64,000 nt of DNA from Warburgia ugandensis. Its lineage: Eukaryota; Streptophyta; Magnoliopsida; Canellales; Canellaceae. Positions 13,636 through 24,996 of the stretch are shown one piece after another. The stretch spans positions 65,573,414 through 65,637,413 of the forward strand of contig CP141126.1 in assembly GCA_035236585.1 (NCBI GenBank). Reading direction: 5' to 3'. How positions within the stretch are numbered: position 1 is the stretch's first letter; each line of letters begins with the position of its first letter. Below the pieces are notes generated by a model that saw only the letters and a list, made by a program, of their open reading frames with translations, searched no databases and had not been told where the DNA came from. The position numbers and the translations under genes were made by a program.

Positions 13636-14875
13636 GTTGTCATTTACACCGACGTGAATGGTTCATTTAGGTTTGATAATAGGGTTTAAATTGGACCAGA
13701 CTATATATTTTTTGGTTTGCTGACATAAGGACTAAGATAGAATTGAATCTATCTAGGTCAAGTGTAAACAAATAGATCAGTTTTTGAAACTTACACTAAT
13801 TTCTTCCATTTTTCTCATAAAGAACCCTACATCAACAAGCACATGAAACAGACCTTGAAGCCCTATGTAGATTGAGTTTTTGCAGGAGAAATTGTTAGAA
13901 TATTGACTTGGTGAGGGTTTTGGACAGATTGCATTAACCCACCATTTCTATAACTATATGGTCACAGACATTGGAGATGAAAATGACACAACTATTCAAA
14001 AGTTTTTTTTTTTTTTCATGAGAAAAGAAAGGTTAATGGACTATTTTTCATGCCTCATGACCAAAACCCATATGTACTTTGTTGATTTGGTGAGGATTTT
14101 CCATGTCTTCAAGTCTTTATCACTTGACTATTAGCCTCGTCAATGCCTGACCTTTGGATTTTGATTAGGCTATTTTTCCTACTTGATTCAGTAAAGTGAA
14201 GGACATAAAGATGTTTAGCCATCAATGGAATCCTGAACTTTGTCAACAGGTCATTAATGAGTTTGCACCACTGGATTTTGCTTGGGCATGGAGGAAGGAG
14301 TCCAGGACCTCATGCTGGGTCATGGCGATGTACTCATGTGGCTTGAGGGTCTTCCTGAAGTCGATGCTGAGATTTGAGGGGGAGATGATCCTCAAGTGCA
14401 TCACTTTTTGGTCCATGATCATCATTGGGAGGGAGAACTTGTGCAGCCATGGCCTTGCCACATGGCTTATATCCAATAGCATTGCATTCAATGAGGAATG
14501 TCTTTACTCCTTAAGCTGCTAGGGCTTTTGCGATGGATGCATTGGTCGGACCAAGTTAAAATTTCCAGTGATGATCGAGTAGAAGGATTTTTGTGGGGAT
14601 TAAGGGTTGGGGTTTGAGAATAGTTATCGGGCAAGCATACATCATAGGAAAAAATTAAATACATCTAGTTTTGGTCCGGTCTAGTTAGGTTGAACTATGG
14701 GGCCAAGATTAGACCAAATATCTTGGTCTTGCATATTAATGGACCGGACCATACTAATAAAGTACTCAGGTCGACTAAAAACCCAATGGTCAGGTTCAGT
14801 TGGTCTTTCGATCTGGTTAGTGTTCTGTACACCCCTATCTAGCGAGTCGAAAATCTAAGCACACCCCTCACTTGT
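13636..14875. mobile_element. hAT-like insertion in the LTR, carrying a captured gene fragment
   Basis: This block is missing from the other LTR copy, which passes directly from ggatcatctatgtgag to the CT-rich tract. Near its right side the minus strand reads TAGGGGTGTACAG (about 14827-14840), and further in it has GGACCGGACC-type sequence, like non-autonomous hAT elements of plants. A matching left inverted repeat and an 8-bp duplication are not seen, so the class is uncertain. It contains the geranylgeranyl reductase fragment on the minus strand. Confidence 0.45.
14090..14560 (-). pseudogene. Geranylgeranyl diphosphate reductase (CHLP-like) gene fragment
   Basis: The minus strand shows similarity to the N-terminal third of plant geranylgeranyl reductase, the chloroplast NADPH enzyme that reduces the geranylgeranyl chain for chlorophyll and tocopherol. 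In order: ALAA, stop, GVKTFLIE; then YKPCGKAM; then MDQKVMHLRIISPSNLSIDF, RKTLKPHEYIAM and HEVLDSFLHAQAKSSGAN; then YVLHFTES; then a weak GIDEANSQVIK that fits the family's G-A-D-G-A-N-S-R-V. The dinucleotide-binding start is degraded, there are stops and at least two frame changes, and the rest of the gene is missing, so no product is expected. It lies inside an LTR insertion, which points to capture by a transposon. Whether introns are lost cannot be judged. Confidence 0.72.
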
Positions 14876-15504
14876 AGCAAAAGTGTTTTCCTCCTGTGCT
14901 TTCTTGCATATGTTTCTTCTCTCTCTTTCCTCTCCATTCATCTCTTTCTCCTTTCCTCTTCTTCTTCCTTCTCTCCTTTCTTTCTTTTCTCTCTCTTCTC
15001 TTCTTAGGTTTGGTTATATATGTCGGGTGAAAACTAGACTATTTTACTTATGGGCAGGTGGTGCCATTATCAAAATGGCCCCCCCTTTACATACTTTAAA
15101 TCATTTTATTTTTATTTAGTATAAATTTATTAAGTTGATGAATTTAACATAATTATTTTTAAATTAACCATAATGAGGTCAAAGACATCATTATGATTGA
15201 CCATGATGTCATCTTGCCCGTTATCGTTTTTCGTAAGTTGTGCTTGCACGTGAATTTATAAAAATGTTGTTCATTAGAAAAATCCTAAGTTTTTCATCTG
15301 AACTTCAATTTCAGCACTCTTAGTGTTATTGGATTTCATTTTTTGAGTACATGTCAAACATTTAGGTTTCAACACTTTGTTTGATGTTTATAAAATATTA
15401 TTTTCTAGAACTCAGAAACAAGAAATTCAATATGATTTTTTCATCCCTATTTATCAGAATAAAAAATTTACTTAAATTGAGAATTAAAAATTAGGGATGC
15501 TACA

Positions 15505-15530
15505 TTCTTTCCCCCTTAGAGAAATTTCAT
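15505..15530 (-). other. Polypurine tract of the minus-strand LTR element
   Basis: Minus strand reads CTAAGGGGGAAAGAA directly before the LTR start TGTAGC, preceded by GGATGAAATTT. This is the usual plus-strand primer arrangement at the 3' end of plant chromoviruses. Confidence 0.65.
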
Positions 15531-16019
15531 CCTAATTTTTTTTTTTCATGTTATCTTTTAAACAATTACTAAACATCCTTATCTCATCATTAATTCAAGT
15601 TTTCATTATCCCTTATATCTAAAAAAATCTAAAAAATTACCCGATTCCCAACTTCAAACTCTAAACATTTATCTCGTTTATTAGTGTAGCCTTTTTGTCT
15701 AGTTTAAACAATAAAGAGCCCATTTTGCTGTGCCCTATGATACTTGGCCTTTACTTGCTAACATATCCACATTGTTACTTAATTTCTGCTTACATAGGCA
15801 ATGTTTAGAAATATTTAAGGTGAACATAACAATTATAAGTTTTCGATCATGAGTAATATAATTTACTTCATGCCTTTTCAATTATCATAATACAAGATCA
15901 TTTTGTTTTTTCTTTCTTGTTACCCCAATTTCTATGTTTATTAACATATTTTATAACTTTAAGTCAAAATATTTTATGTGACAAAAGTTCTAAGGTCAAC
16001 CAAATTCATGATTAGGTTT
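15531..16019 (-). other. Residual interior of the minus-strand LTR element, no gene seen
   Basis: AT-rich, without a supported reading frame. It probably belonged to the 3' end of the polyprotein region, but I see no integrase or chromodomain motif. Confidence 0.35.
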
Positions 16020-16044
16020 CCTCATCATCAAGACTTTATCCAAA

Positions 16045-17870
16045 TTACAGGTCAGCCACATGAATCTTGGTCCTCCATTCCCCTCTATTATGTCTCATGG
16101 CTTCATTTAGTCCCAAAGTTTTTAAATCCTTTCTCACCACTTCTATTCATGTTCTTTTGGCCCTTCCACTTTTAAAACCTTCTACTTGCATTGCCTCATT
16201 CCTTCTAACTAGTGTCATTTTGGGTCTCCTTTGGATATGTCCAAACCATCTAAGTCTAATCTTCCTCATCTTGTTATCTATTTGTGATACTCCCAGGTTT
16301 TCTCTAATATTTTCGTTCCTAATTCTATCTTTTCTTGTCTAGCCACTCATCCATCTCAACATCCTCATTTTGGTGACACTCATCCTATGAATATGATGTT
16401 CCTTAACTCCCCAACACTCTAATCCATAGAGCATGACCAGCCTTATGGCCATCCTACAGAATTTTTTTTTTAGTTTGAGTGGCACCCACCGGTTATGCAA
16501 AACTCCGGATGCACATCTCCATATTTTTTAACCCATTTGGATTCTCTAGATAACCTCCCTCTCAATCCCTCCACTATCATGAATCATTGATCCCAAGTAC
16601 CAAAAGTGGTCTTTTACAGGCACTTCTTGGTTATCAATCTTAACTAGTATTCCACCATACTCCTCTCCTTGCTAAAATTGCATTCCATATATTATATCTT
16701 AGTTCGACTAATTTTAAATCCTTTAGATTATAATGCTTCTCTTCATGATTCTAGCTTTGTAAATAGCATGCACCATGGAATCTCATTGTGTAGATGTTTT
16801 GTTAACTCATCCAAAACCAACATGAAGAGGTATGGGCTCAACGACGATCCTTGGTACATTCCTACAGTAATAGAAAAATCACTAGTCTTACCACTAATGG
16901 TCTTAACATTTGTTACTACTCCCTCATACATATCTTTAATTATGTCTATATTCCCCCACAAAACCCCTTTCTCACTCTATACCCTCCATATTAACTTTGT
17001 AGGGACTCTACAATAAGCTTTCTCTAAGTCAATAAAGACCATGTGGAGGCCTTTCTCCTCCTATATTTCTCTATCAATTATCTTAATAAGAAAATAGCTT
17101 CCATGGTAGACCTCCTAGGCATGAAACTAAATGGTTCTCCGATACACTTATCTCATGCCGTAGCCTCTTCTCAATTACTCTTTCAAAAAGTTTCATAGTG
17201 TGATTCATAAGTTTGATCCCCTAATAATTAACGCTGCTTTGTATGTCTCCTTTATTCTGATAAATTGGTACAATAGAACTTTTCCTCAATTCATCTAGCA
17301 TTTTCTTTGATTTTATAATATTGTAAAACAACTTGGTCAACCAAACTACTCTAGTATCTCCCATATGCTTCCAAACTTCTATTAGTATACCATTGAGCCC
17401 CATGCCTTTCTTGGTTTCATCTTTTTCAAAGCTTCTTTCACTTCAAGTATTCTAATCCTATGTTCATATCCATAGCATCTAATGTTATTTAGGTTTACAG
17501 TTTTTCAATCCCTATATTCTCATAGCCATTGTCATTTAATAATTTTTGAAAGTAAGTTTCCCACCTTTGTTTGATCTTGTCATCTTTGACTAGTACCCTT
17601 TGATCATCACTTCTAATGCACCTAACATAGTCTAAATCCTTACCCATTATTTCTCTTACTTATGCAAGTTTAAACACATCTTTCTCACCTTCTCTTGATC
17701 CTAGTCTACTATAAAGGTCATCATATGCCATAAGTTTACCCTCACTTACTATTCTCTTAGCAACCTTTTTAGCATTCTTATACTGTAGGTAGTTTTCATT
17801 ATTTATAGTCATCTGCCATGTTTTAAAATGCACCCATTTTCCTTTAATAAATTTTTTCATTGTTTTGCTC
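16045..17870 (-). pseudogene. RTE LINE reverse transcriptase domain, broken
   Basis: Reading leftward: AYDDLYSRLGSREGEKD (about 17720), GILIEVWKHMGDT (about 17370), SSIVPIYQNKGDIQ (about 17260), LHMVFIDLEKAY (about 17030, keeps an Asp of the catalytic triad), IKDMYEGVVTNVKT and GMYQGSSLSPYLFMLVLDEL (about 16900), then PWCMLF. The family continues with the second catalytic motif (ADD); here the sequence jumps to TKLES and then SKGFKISRTK, so roughly 18 residues including ADD are missing. Later segments (LRWFGHIQRRP, about 16240) match the C-terminal part. Several stops and frame changes confirm it is dead. Confidence 0.8.
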
Positions 17871-17947
17871 CACCACCATATTTGCTTTGCTTATTGTCTT
17901 TTACCTTTAGATATTCCTAAGGCATCTTTTGCTACTTTCTTAACAAA

Positions 17948-18840
17948 CTAAGCCATATTAGTCCACATGGTGTTTTCCTTTGTTTCATAGTTTTTGTTTC
18001 CTTCTACCACCAACTTATTTGTGAATGAGGTTATTTTCTCTCCTTTTAAGTTCCACCACTTAGTTTTTGAATATCTATTAAGTTCATTTCCTTTCTTCCA
18101 TTTTTTAATATAGTTATCCATAACCATTAACCTATGTTGTGAGGTTAAACTCTCAGCGAGTATCACGTTACAATCCTTACACATTGACCTTTCAGTAATC
18201 TTAAGTAGAAAAAAGTCTATTTGGCTTTTATGGAGTCCACTTTTAAAGTTTATTAAGTGTTCATCCATCTTGTTAAAGAATGTATTTACAATGGCTAAGT
18301 TATATGCCAAAATAAAATCGAGGATAGTTTCCCTAATTTTATTTTGTTCTCCTATACCATACCTTCCATGTATTCTATCATATCTTTCCTCTTTTTTTTT
18401 TTTTTTTACGTGGCCATTCAAGTTTGTTCCTATAGCTATCCCCTCAGTGTTGGGAATTTCTTGCATGACTACCTCCATATCTACCCAAAACTATCTCTTG
18501 CTTATATCTTGTAATCCTACTTGTGGTGTGTATGCACTTATGACATTTATGATCTGCTGTCATAGAATAAGTTTTATTATTATAATTCTATCACTGATTC
18601 CTTTAATGTCCACAACTTTATCCTTTAATTCTTTATCTACAATTATTCCTACATCATTTTTTTATTATCATTTCCTACATACTAGATTTTATACCCATCA
18701 ATTTCTCTAGTTTTACCCCTTTTCACTTGGTTTCTTAGATACAAGCAATGTTGACTCTCCTACATGTCATCGTATCTACTAACTCCAAACTCTTACCTGT
18801 CAATGTCCCAATATTCCATGTGGTGATATGAATCTTATGC
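17948..18840 (-). pseudogene. RTE LINE endonuclease domain, broken at its N-terminal part
   Basis: An AP-endonuclease-like domain that would nick target DNA for target-primed reverse transcription. The first part (TTWNIGTLTGKSLELVDT near 18820, then a stop in place of Q before ETK) is broken. The stretch 17948-18478 stays open for 176 codons and contains NLNGHV, GYGxG-like GRYGIGEQNK, ILDFILAYNLAIVNTFF, SQIDFFLL and SQHRLMVMD, in family order. An A-rich run (KKKKKEE) inside it suggests slippage. It lies upstream of the reverse transcriptase on the same strand, as expected. Confidence 0.8.
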
Positions 18841-18852
18841 TCTTGAGATAGC

Positions 18853-19085
18853 CTATTTACTAGCGCACTTTCTCGACCTCCATGGCATGAACCCATGCCC
18901 ACTTTTCATTACACCTAGGTTTTGATGCAGCCTGTCGCTTCCAAGGGGATGCTCTAATAGCCCTTGTTCATTTTCCACTACACCCGAGATCCGATGTGGC
19001 ATGTCACTTTTGGGGGGACGCCTTAGCAACCTTTGCCCATTTTTCACTACACTTGGGATCTGATGGGGGACACCCTAGCTTGAGG
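18853..19085 (-). other. LINE 5' region with short internal repeats
   Basis: The minus strand has three imperfect repeats of about 70 bp, each with a GTAG/GTGAAAAxTGGGCA-like segment; in one frame they give GVVxNxxxLL repeated. This fits the 5' untranslated or short first frame of plant RTE elements. Confidence 0.45.
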
Positions 19086-19280
19086 GAATGTTAGTTTTCA
19101 ATTCATGTCATGTTAGGATTGCCATACCTTAAAGAAGCTAGAGATGATTTTCATTATCTTCTCTTCTTACTTACAAATTAATATAAAAATGCATATTCAT
19201 TTGCATGTAGGAAAAAAATAACAAAATCAAAATCATCTTCAACTTCTTTCTTGCCAGTTGACACCTGAGTAAGACCCTCC
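19086..19280. other. AT-rich interior remnant, nothing recognised
   Basis: Sequence between the LINE and the SINE relic. No supported gene. Confidence 0.3.
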
Positions 19281-19283
19281 TCC

Positions 19284-19420
19284 TTTTCTATCTGGGCTTG
19301 GGATGGCATTAGTGTAATAATAAAGTTGTCGATGTGTGACCTTGAAGTTACATGTTCAAGGCATGGAAACAACCTCTTGCAAAAATGCAAGGTAAGGCTG
19401 AGTACTATAGACCTTTAAAA
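19284..19420 (+). mobile_element. Au-type SINE relic
   Basis: The segment has a B-box-like ATGTTCAAGGCATGG (about 19351), then CAACCTCTTGC, ATGCAAGGTAAGGCTG and TACTATAGACC, in the order and spacing of plant Au SINEs (canonical GGTAAGGCTGCGTACAATAG). The upstream part with gatgtgtgacctt fits the tRNA-like head. The 3' end is decayed. Au SINEs are non-coding and depend on a LINE for movement. Confidence 0.7.
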
Positions 19421-20867
19421 TGATTAGGTTTATCCAATTATATCTCATATCATTTTACGAACTAGACTCCACATCTTTCAAGATTTAAATATGTTCTTAG
19501 TTGAAGGTACTATTTATGTAGTCTTATGCTGTAGCTCTTTTCTCTAAGAACTATACTAATCTCAAGAGAATTCTCTTACTCATACAAGGACTAAATTCTC
19601 CTTATTTCCTTAACATATGTTAACCTTCATATGAGGCATCTATTTCTTATTAGTCAACATTGCCTATATGAGTTATCTCTGTAACTCATTCATTATGAAT
19701 TGACACTCTTTGGTTACCTGTGTTTGATTTTGGATGTATTTGGATTGATTATAAGTGGATTAACTGAGCTTTGACACCACATATTACACCTTGGGCTTTT
19801 GTACCACTTTTTTTGTTATTTTTAAAATGCAAACAACGAAAGACATTTTTTAATATATATTTTTTTGCAAAACTCAAGTATCATCTCTACCAACAGAAAT
19901 ACATTTCAAAGATTCTAAAATGGATGAGTTTATATATCACATTTTCTAGGATTTTATCCAATCACAACTCACAGTCTAACTATATAACTACATACACATA
20001 CATGTTCAGAAAGATCAAATTGAAGTCATATACTTACATTTTCGCACAAATTTGTGCTACTGTCATCCTCATCCATGGTTTAATCAACCTAAAGATGTTC
20101 TTTCTTCAAGTCAATTTCTTGAAACCTTAGACATTGTAAACAAATTACAATGTCTTAATAAGCCTATAATATGTAGGTGTTTCGAGCGTCAATTTGGCAA
20201 TTTAAATAAAGGAAAATATGAATTAGATATCTAGGCCATTTATTCTAAGGAATAGTAAATATTCATGTAGTCTTAACCTTGTGATATTATTGGTATCAAA
20301 TATATCTCAATTCATTTTAAGTAATTTCATATCATATTTTTTTGTAATATTATATCGACTCATAATATAGACAAATCCATATCACATTATCTCATAAGAT
20401 ATCAACTCTTGATGTTGACAGATCTATGTCACATCATCTTGAAATCTAATTGTTCATAATTTACTTGGAGCATGTTATAAGCATAGTAATGCAATTAGCC
20501 TAATAGAAATCCTATCTAGGATTTAATCTATCCATGTACAATATTTGTACATGTAAAATCACAAGATATCCATGTTAAAGATAATCCACACTATAATTAT
20601 GCATAAATCAACGACAAAATGATAAAACTATTGAATCATCTTTTGATATAATAACAAACAAATTCATGCCACATCAAAATCAAAGTATATTAGCTCATCC
20701 CTCGGAAATCCATGCAAAATACACATTTAAGCATATTAGCTTACCATTGGAAAATCCATTCCAAAAACCCAATCTTGAACCAAATCATTCTTGTAAAAAT
20801 ATCTCACAATCATCTTAGCCAAAATCACAACAAAACTGTGAGCACCTAAAAGCCTGTTAGTTCCTCT
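19421..20867. other. Interior of the minus-strand LTR element, no gene seen
   Basis: AT-rich sequence with many stops in all frames. An open stretch of 119 codons at 19771-20130 has no recognisable domain. A tRNA-Met or tRNA-Asp primer-binding site was sought next to the LTR end at 20868 and not found. Confidence 0.35.
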
Positions 20868-21398
20868 TGCACTTGCCCTCATTGGCTGCCCTCATCATCC
20901 ATTCTCTAGGCCATCTTATTGGCTACCCACAAGCATAAATCATGAATCAAACTTTAATTACATGCAAGAAGACAAACACGCGATAAGAAAAAAATCACGT
21001 GTCAAATCATCATCATGAATCAAATAGAAATGAGAGATCAAATCGACAAACTGTATGTATGAGATGCGAGTGTTAGTAATTCTAAACCAAGGGTCTAACA
21101 ATGAAATAGATCCTTCATTTCTATTAAGAATTCAATAGAGTCTCCTCCGTTTTTTGGACCTAAGCATTTTTTGCATGCGATGCGATTCACTTAATAAATC
21201 ATCATTCACATTGCCAAATAAAAAATTAGGATTTCATATCTCTATCATTATCATTCATGTCTTGATAATATCCATACATCATATTAATAATATCCAATGG
21301 CATCATAAAAAAGGGAATATATATCATCTAGTTCATCCATAAAGATTGATGCATTCAGAATTTGTAATCATGGCATCCATGTATTTACTAAAGCATAT
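20868..21398 (-). mobile_element. 5' LTR of the minus-strand element, segment 1
   Basis: Matches 11921-12440 by eye, including ctacccacaagcataaatca and ttagtaattctaaaccaagg. It begins TGCACTTG on the plus strand, matching TGCACC at 11921. It is interrupted at 21398 by a solo LTR and resumes at 23881. Confidence 0.7.
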
Positions 21399-23880
21399 TG
21401 ATAAGTGTTCAATTTTGTATAAAGAGTACCAAATTAGTAGTCCATGTGTTATAAACTAGATTGTAAAAGTCTAGGTTTTTTGCATATGATCCAACAATTC
21501 CAAAGTTTGATATTTTGCAGATGAAGAGGCTAATCCAGAGTGAGCATGTGAATTATCATAAATTTTTAGGATTTTTACTCTTTTGTGGTAAGTGAGAAGA
21601 TGATCCAATGGCCTATATTGTACTTCACAGAGTTTTTTGTGGCTCTAGCTATGTGGTTATGTCTTTAGGGATTCGGGGGCAGAGCCCTCGGAAGGTCCAA
21701 AGGAAATCTTGTCTTGTTCTGTTACAGCTGTCCTAAAAATTATCCTAGGACAAGCAAGGTAGCAATTAAAAAAAGTTAAAGGTGACTAAAAAGGACCCAT
21801 GCAAAAATCCATTCCACCACTTTTCATGAGAATTGGAGCCATGCATGAGGTTTCCTAGTCTAACAAGGAAACCTAAGGAAGGAAAGCCATCTAAGTTTTG
21901 AAGCCAAGGGACTTAGGCATTTAAGGCCTTAAGGAATGAGCCATCAAAGTAAGCCATGAAGCCACATAGAACCATGCCACTTGGGGTCACATGATTGGAT
22001 GAAATTTTCAAGCAATTATCCATGGAAAAAAATGTGGTTTTCAAGGGATAGTTAGAAGGTTTTTACTTAAGAAGGGAAGCACTTCCTAAAAAAAGTGACG
22101 CCTTCTCGCCTTGCTTGGTTGTCACGTAGTTGACATCTTAATTTGAAAACTCCTAAATTGGTTCATACTCAACCATCTCAAAATCCTAACTAATTTCCCA
22201 TCTTTCCTAACTTTTTCTTTTTTGTCTCTCTTCCCTAACAACCAAAAATCACACAATTAGAAGGGGAGGAGCTCCACGCTTCCTTCCCAAAAAGGTGACA
22301 CCTCCCCCCTTCTAAATATACCATGCCATGTCATCACTTGCTAATCCTCTCTCCACCTAACTTTCCATCTAAGTCCTATATCTAATTGCATCTTTCTTTC
22401 CTAGAATAAGATCTCACCAAAGTAGAAATAAAAAACTATATAATCTCCATGGATTCCATGTGCAATTCAAGTAAGGGGATTGCGCTAAATCCTTAAAATA
22501 AGCACTCTATCTTGGTGATTCATGGAGCTCTGGACTTTGGTTTTCTTTTGGGCTACTTTCTCTTGGATTCTTCAAGTCTTTTCCTTTTCCTTTTCCTTTG
22601 GCACTTCAATTCTAGGTTAGTACCATGTTGTCATTCCTTTCTTTCATTTTTAGGTTTTTCTTGTTTGTTTCTTTAATTCCATGCACATAGAACTATATTG
22701 TTTTTCTCTTGATCTTTGCTTGAATCTCTCTAGTTTGAATCTCTTGTTTCCCTCCTTGATTTCCACGTTGTTCACTTGATTTTTGAAGCTATTTTTAGGC
22801 ATATTTTTCCTTAACTAGTTACCATCATTCAAGCCCTCTTTTCCCCTTTGGGTTTCACTTGCATTTTATCTAAGTTCAGTTTAAGATCATTGGAGTTTGT
22901 TGAATTTTTGGTTTAAAACAAGTTTTAGCAATTGGAAGAGTGCACAATTTCTAGATTTTGTATACATGTTCATGTGCACTCAACATGATATATTTTGCCA
23001 TTCAATCAATAATATTGTTTGAAGATTATTATTGCTACTTGATTCCAGTAGTAAAGTAATTTAATTCTTAAGTGTTATTTTATATAAAAAGAGCTTGTTA
23101 AGTTGCTTCCCATTCCTTGTTAGATTTGAGTTTCTTTAGCACTTAATTTTTAGAATTTTTTCATTCAATGTTTGTGTTTAATTTTTAGCAATCTATACAT
23201 CTTATTTGCTTGATTCCTTAGGAATCCATTTACATTTTTAGGTTATTTTGTTAGTGCTTTGTTTATATCTCGTGTTGGCATTCTTTTAATTATGAATTTT
23301 AGCTATTTTTCTAAGTCATGAACCATGCACAACTCCATGGGTCAGGTCCATGGTACTTGGGTGACTTGCCCTTAAGTTTTGCTTATTTTATTGTTTGATC
23401 TTACTTTAAAAAGGGCTAGATAGTTGTTTACATCTTAATTTAGTTTAGAAAGTTTCCTTATTTAGTTTTAGAAAATTTTATTTTTAGTTTTCTAATTATA
23501 GTTTTAGGAAGTGTTAATTTTAGAAAGTTTCGTTTTTAGCAAGTTTCCTTAACTTTAAGTTTCTTAGATCTATTCATTCTATTTTTGCATTAGTTTCTTT
23601 TAATGAATATATGTTAGTTAGAAAATTTTCTAATTTTATTGAATATATTTATTTTTAGAAGGTTTCCTTTAGTTGTAATTTCTAATTTATGCATGTTTCC
23701 AATTCCATGTTGCTTACTTTCCTAATTTAATAAAAATCATCTCTCTTTGGCTAAGATAAGTAACTTAAATAAGATCCAATCAATTGAAAATTCTATGAGA
23801 TTGCTTATGGAATTTACCTCTCTTGCATGCAAATTACTACATTAATTCTTGTGCTTGTTAGTAATTTTAAAGCTACACCA
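21399..23880 (+). mobile_element. Athila-family solo LTR (2.48 kb)
   Basis: It starts TGATAAGTGTTCAATTTTG, as does the element at 24997, and ends AGCTACACCA with TG...CA termini. No primer-binding site or coding follows; the flanks rejoin the host LTR. The end region has the same layout as other members (ctatgagattgcttatggaa, then gtgcttg). A target duplication is not clear (CATAT on the left, CAATC on the right). Solo LTRs arise by recombination between the two LTRs of one element. Confidence 0.75.
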
Positions 23881-24996
23881 CAATCATAACATGTATTTGA
23901 CTAAATACACATTATTTGATAAACTAACAATTTATTCATACTCCCAATATACAAATAATTTAAAGATGCCAAAATAACCCACCTTGTGAGGAGAGATCAT
24001 CAATTCCATTAGCTTTCCCTTCAACTTAATACGATCCAAGTTCCAATCATCCAATTCAACTACACATAAATCTACACATTATGTAAGAAAATATATTCAT
24101 AGTATATTTATTGATCATACACCAATCTTAGATAAAAGTATTTAATTTCACATCTTCCATTAAATTGTGATTTTAACTCAATGGTTCAAATCATTTCCTA
24201 ATCTGCTATCCATTATATAAATCCATGATCCAACCTCTTAACTAACAATTAATAGTTAGATCAGAGTTTTCAACTTACTGATAAATTATCAAAGTTCTAA
24301 CTGATAATCTAAAGCTTTAATTGATGATTGATCATTGTAACATGGAGATATCATACTCAATTTAATTTGAATATATTTTACTATAGAATCTACAGTGATC
24401 AGATCTATGATTGAGATCGCCTGGTCAAATCCAACAGTAGATCAAATAATCTTTATTCAATCCATGTAAATTAGTCTAAATTAAGTATTCACATAATTAG
24501 ATTGAAGATGTAGGGTTATACTTATTAATTTTTCTATATCTAACATGCATCATATCAAATCAAGCAAATTGGTGAAATCTAAAGTTGGAATTTTTTAATA
24601 TTACCTCTATGCATGCAATTCCAGGCTTAGATTATTACTTTATATTATTCATTATGGATGGTTCACCTCAATTTGGCTCGATCTCATTTGTGCTTGCAGC
24701 ACTATTTTGGATCGTCAATCTTGCCTTCCCCAATCTACAAATAAACTTAGGGATTTTATTAATTGGAAATGATAAATACATTTGATGGTCTAGATGATTC
24801 AATTTATCCCTCTCTTTCCAACAAAATCAACCTACACACTCCACCTTCGCCCTTCGATTTTTTGGCTGAATGTTGTCAAATTGAGGAAGGGGCTTAGGGC
24901 TTTTGTTTCTCTCATTGTGATAAGGGGAATGAGTAGCACGGATAATTGATTTGGGCCATCATTTTTTTCAACGAGTTTGATTTCTCTAGCGAGCCT
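23881..24996 (-). mobile_element. 5' LTR of the minus-strand element, segment 2
   Basis: Continues the match to 12440-13520 (for example caatctacaaataaactta, and the cctacacac-caccttcgcccttcgat section). It ends at the target site AGCCT (24992-24996) of the large Athila insertion. Confidence 0.75.

Larger units (their letters stand above)
11921..15504 (-). mobile_element. 3' LTR of a minus-strand Ty3/gypsy-like element
   Basis: On the minus strand this LTR begins TGTAGCATCCCTAA at 15504 and ends GATGACGGTGCA at 11921. It is preceded on that strand by a polypurine tract typical of chromoviruses. A second copy, in pieces, occupies 20868-21398, 23881-24996, 52843-52930 and 55066-55698. Alignment by eye shows that 13636 to about 14875 is an insertion absent from the second copy, so the original LTR was about 2.3 kb. 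Plus-strand CT-rich tracts at 14900-15005 are shared with the second copy. Confidence 0.68.
16020..19085 (-). mobile_element. RTE-clade LINE, decayed
   Basis: A non-LTR retrotransposon on the minus strand, with an apurinic endonuclease followed by a reverse transcriptase and a C-terminal region ending GEWRTKIHVADL and a stop near 16045. The tail has a short gatgat-rich run (about 16020-16028), as in plant RTE elements. Both ends are approximate. Possible flanking similarity (attcatgattagg near 16003, attcatg-ttagg near 19098) may be a target duplication but is weak. It sits in the interior of the minus-strand LTR element. Confidence 0.8.

Noticed and set aside
14196..14522. 108-codon plus-strand frame
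   Set aside because: It is the shadow of the minus-strand reductase fragment.
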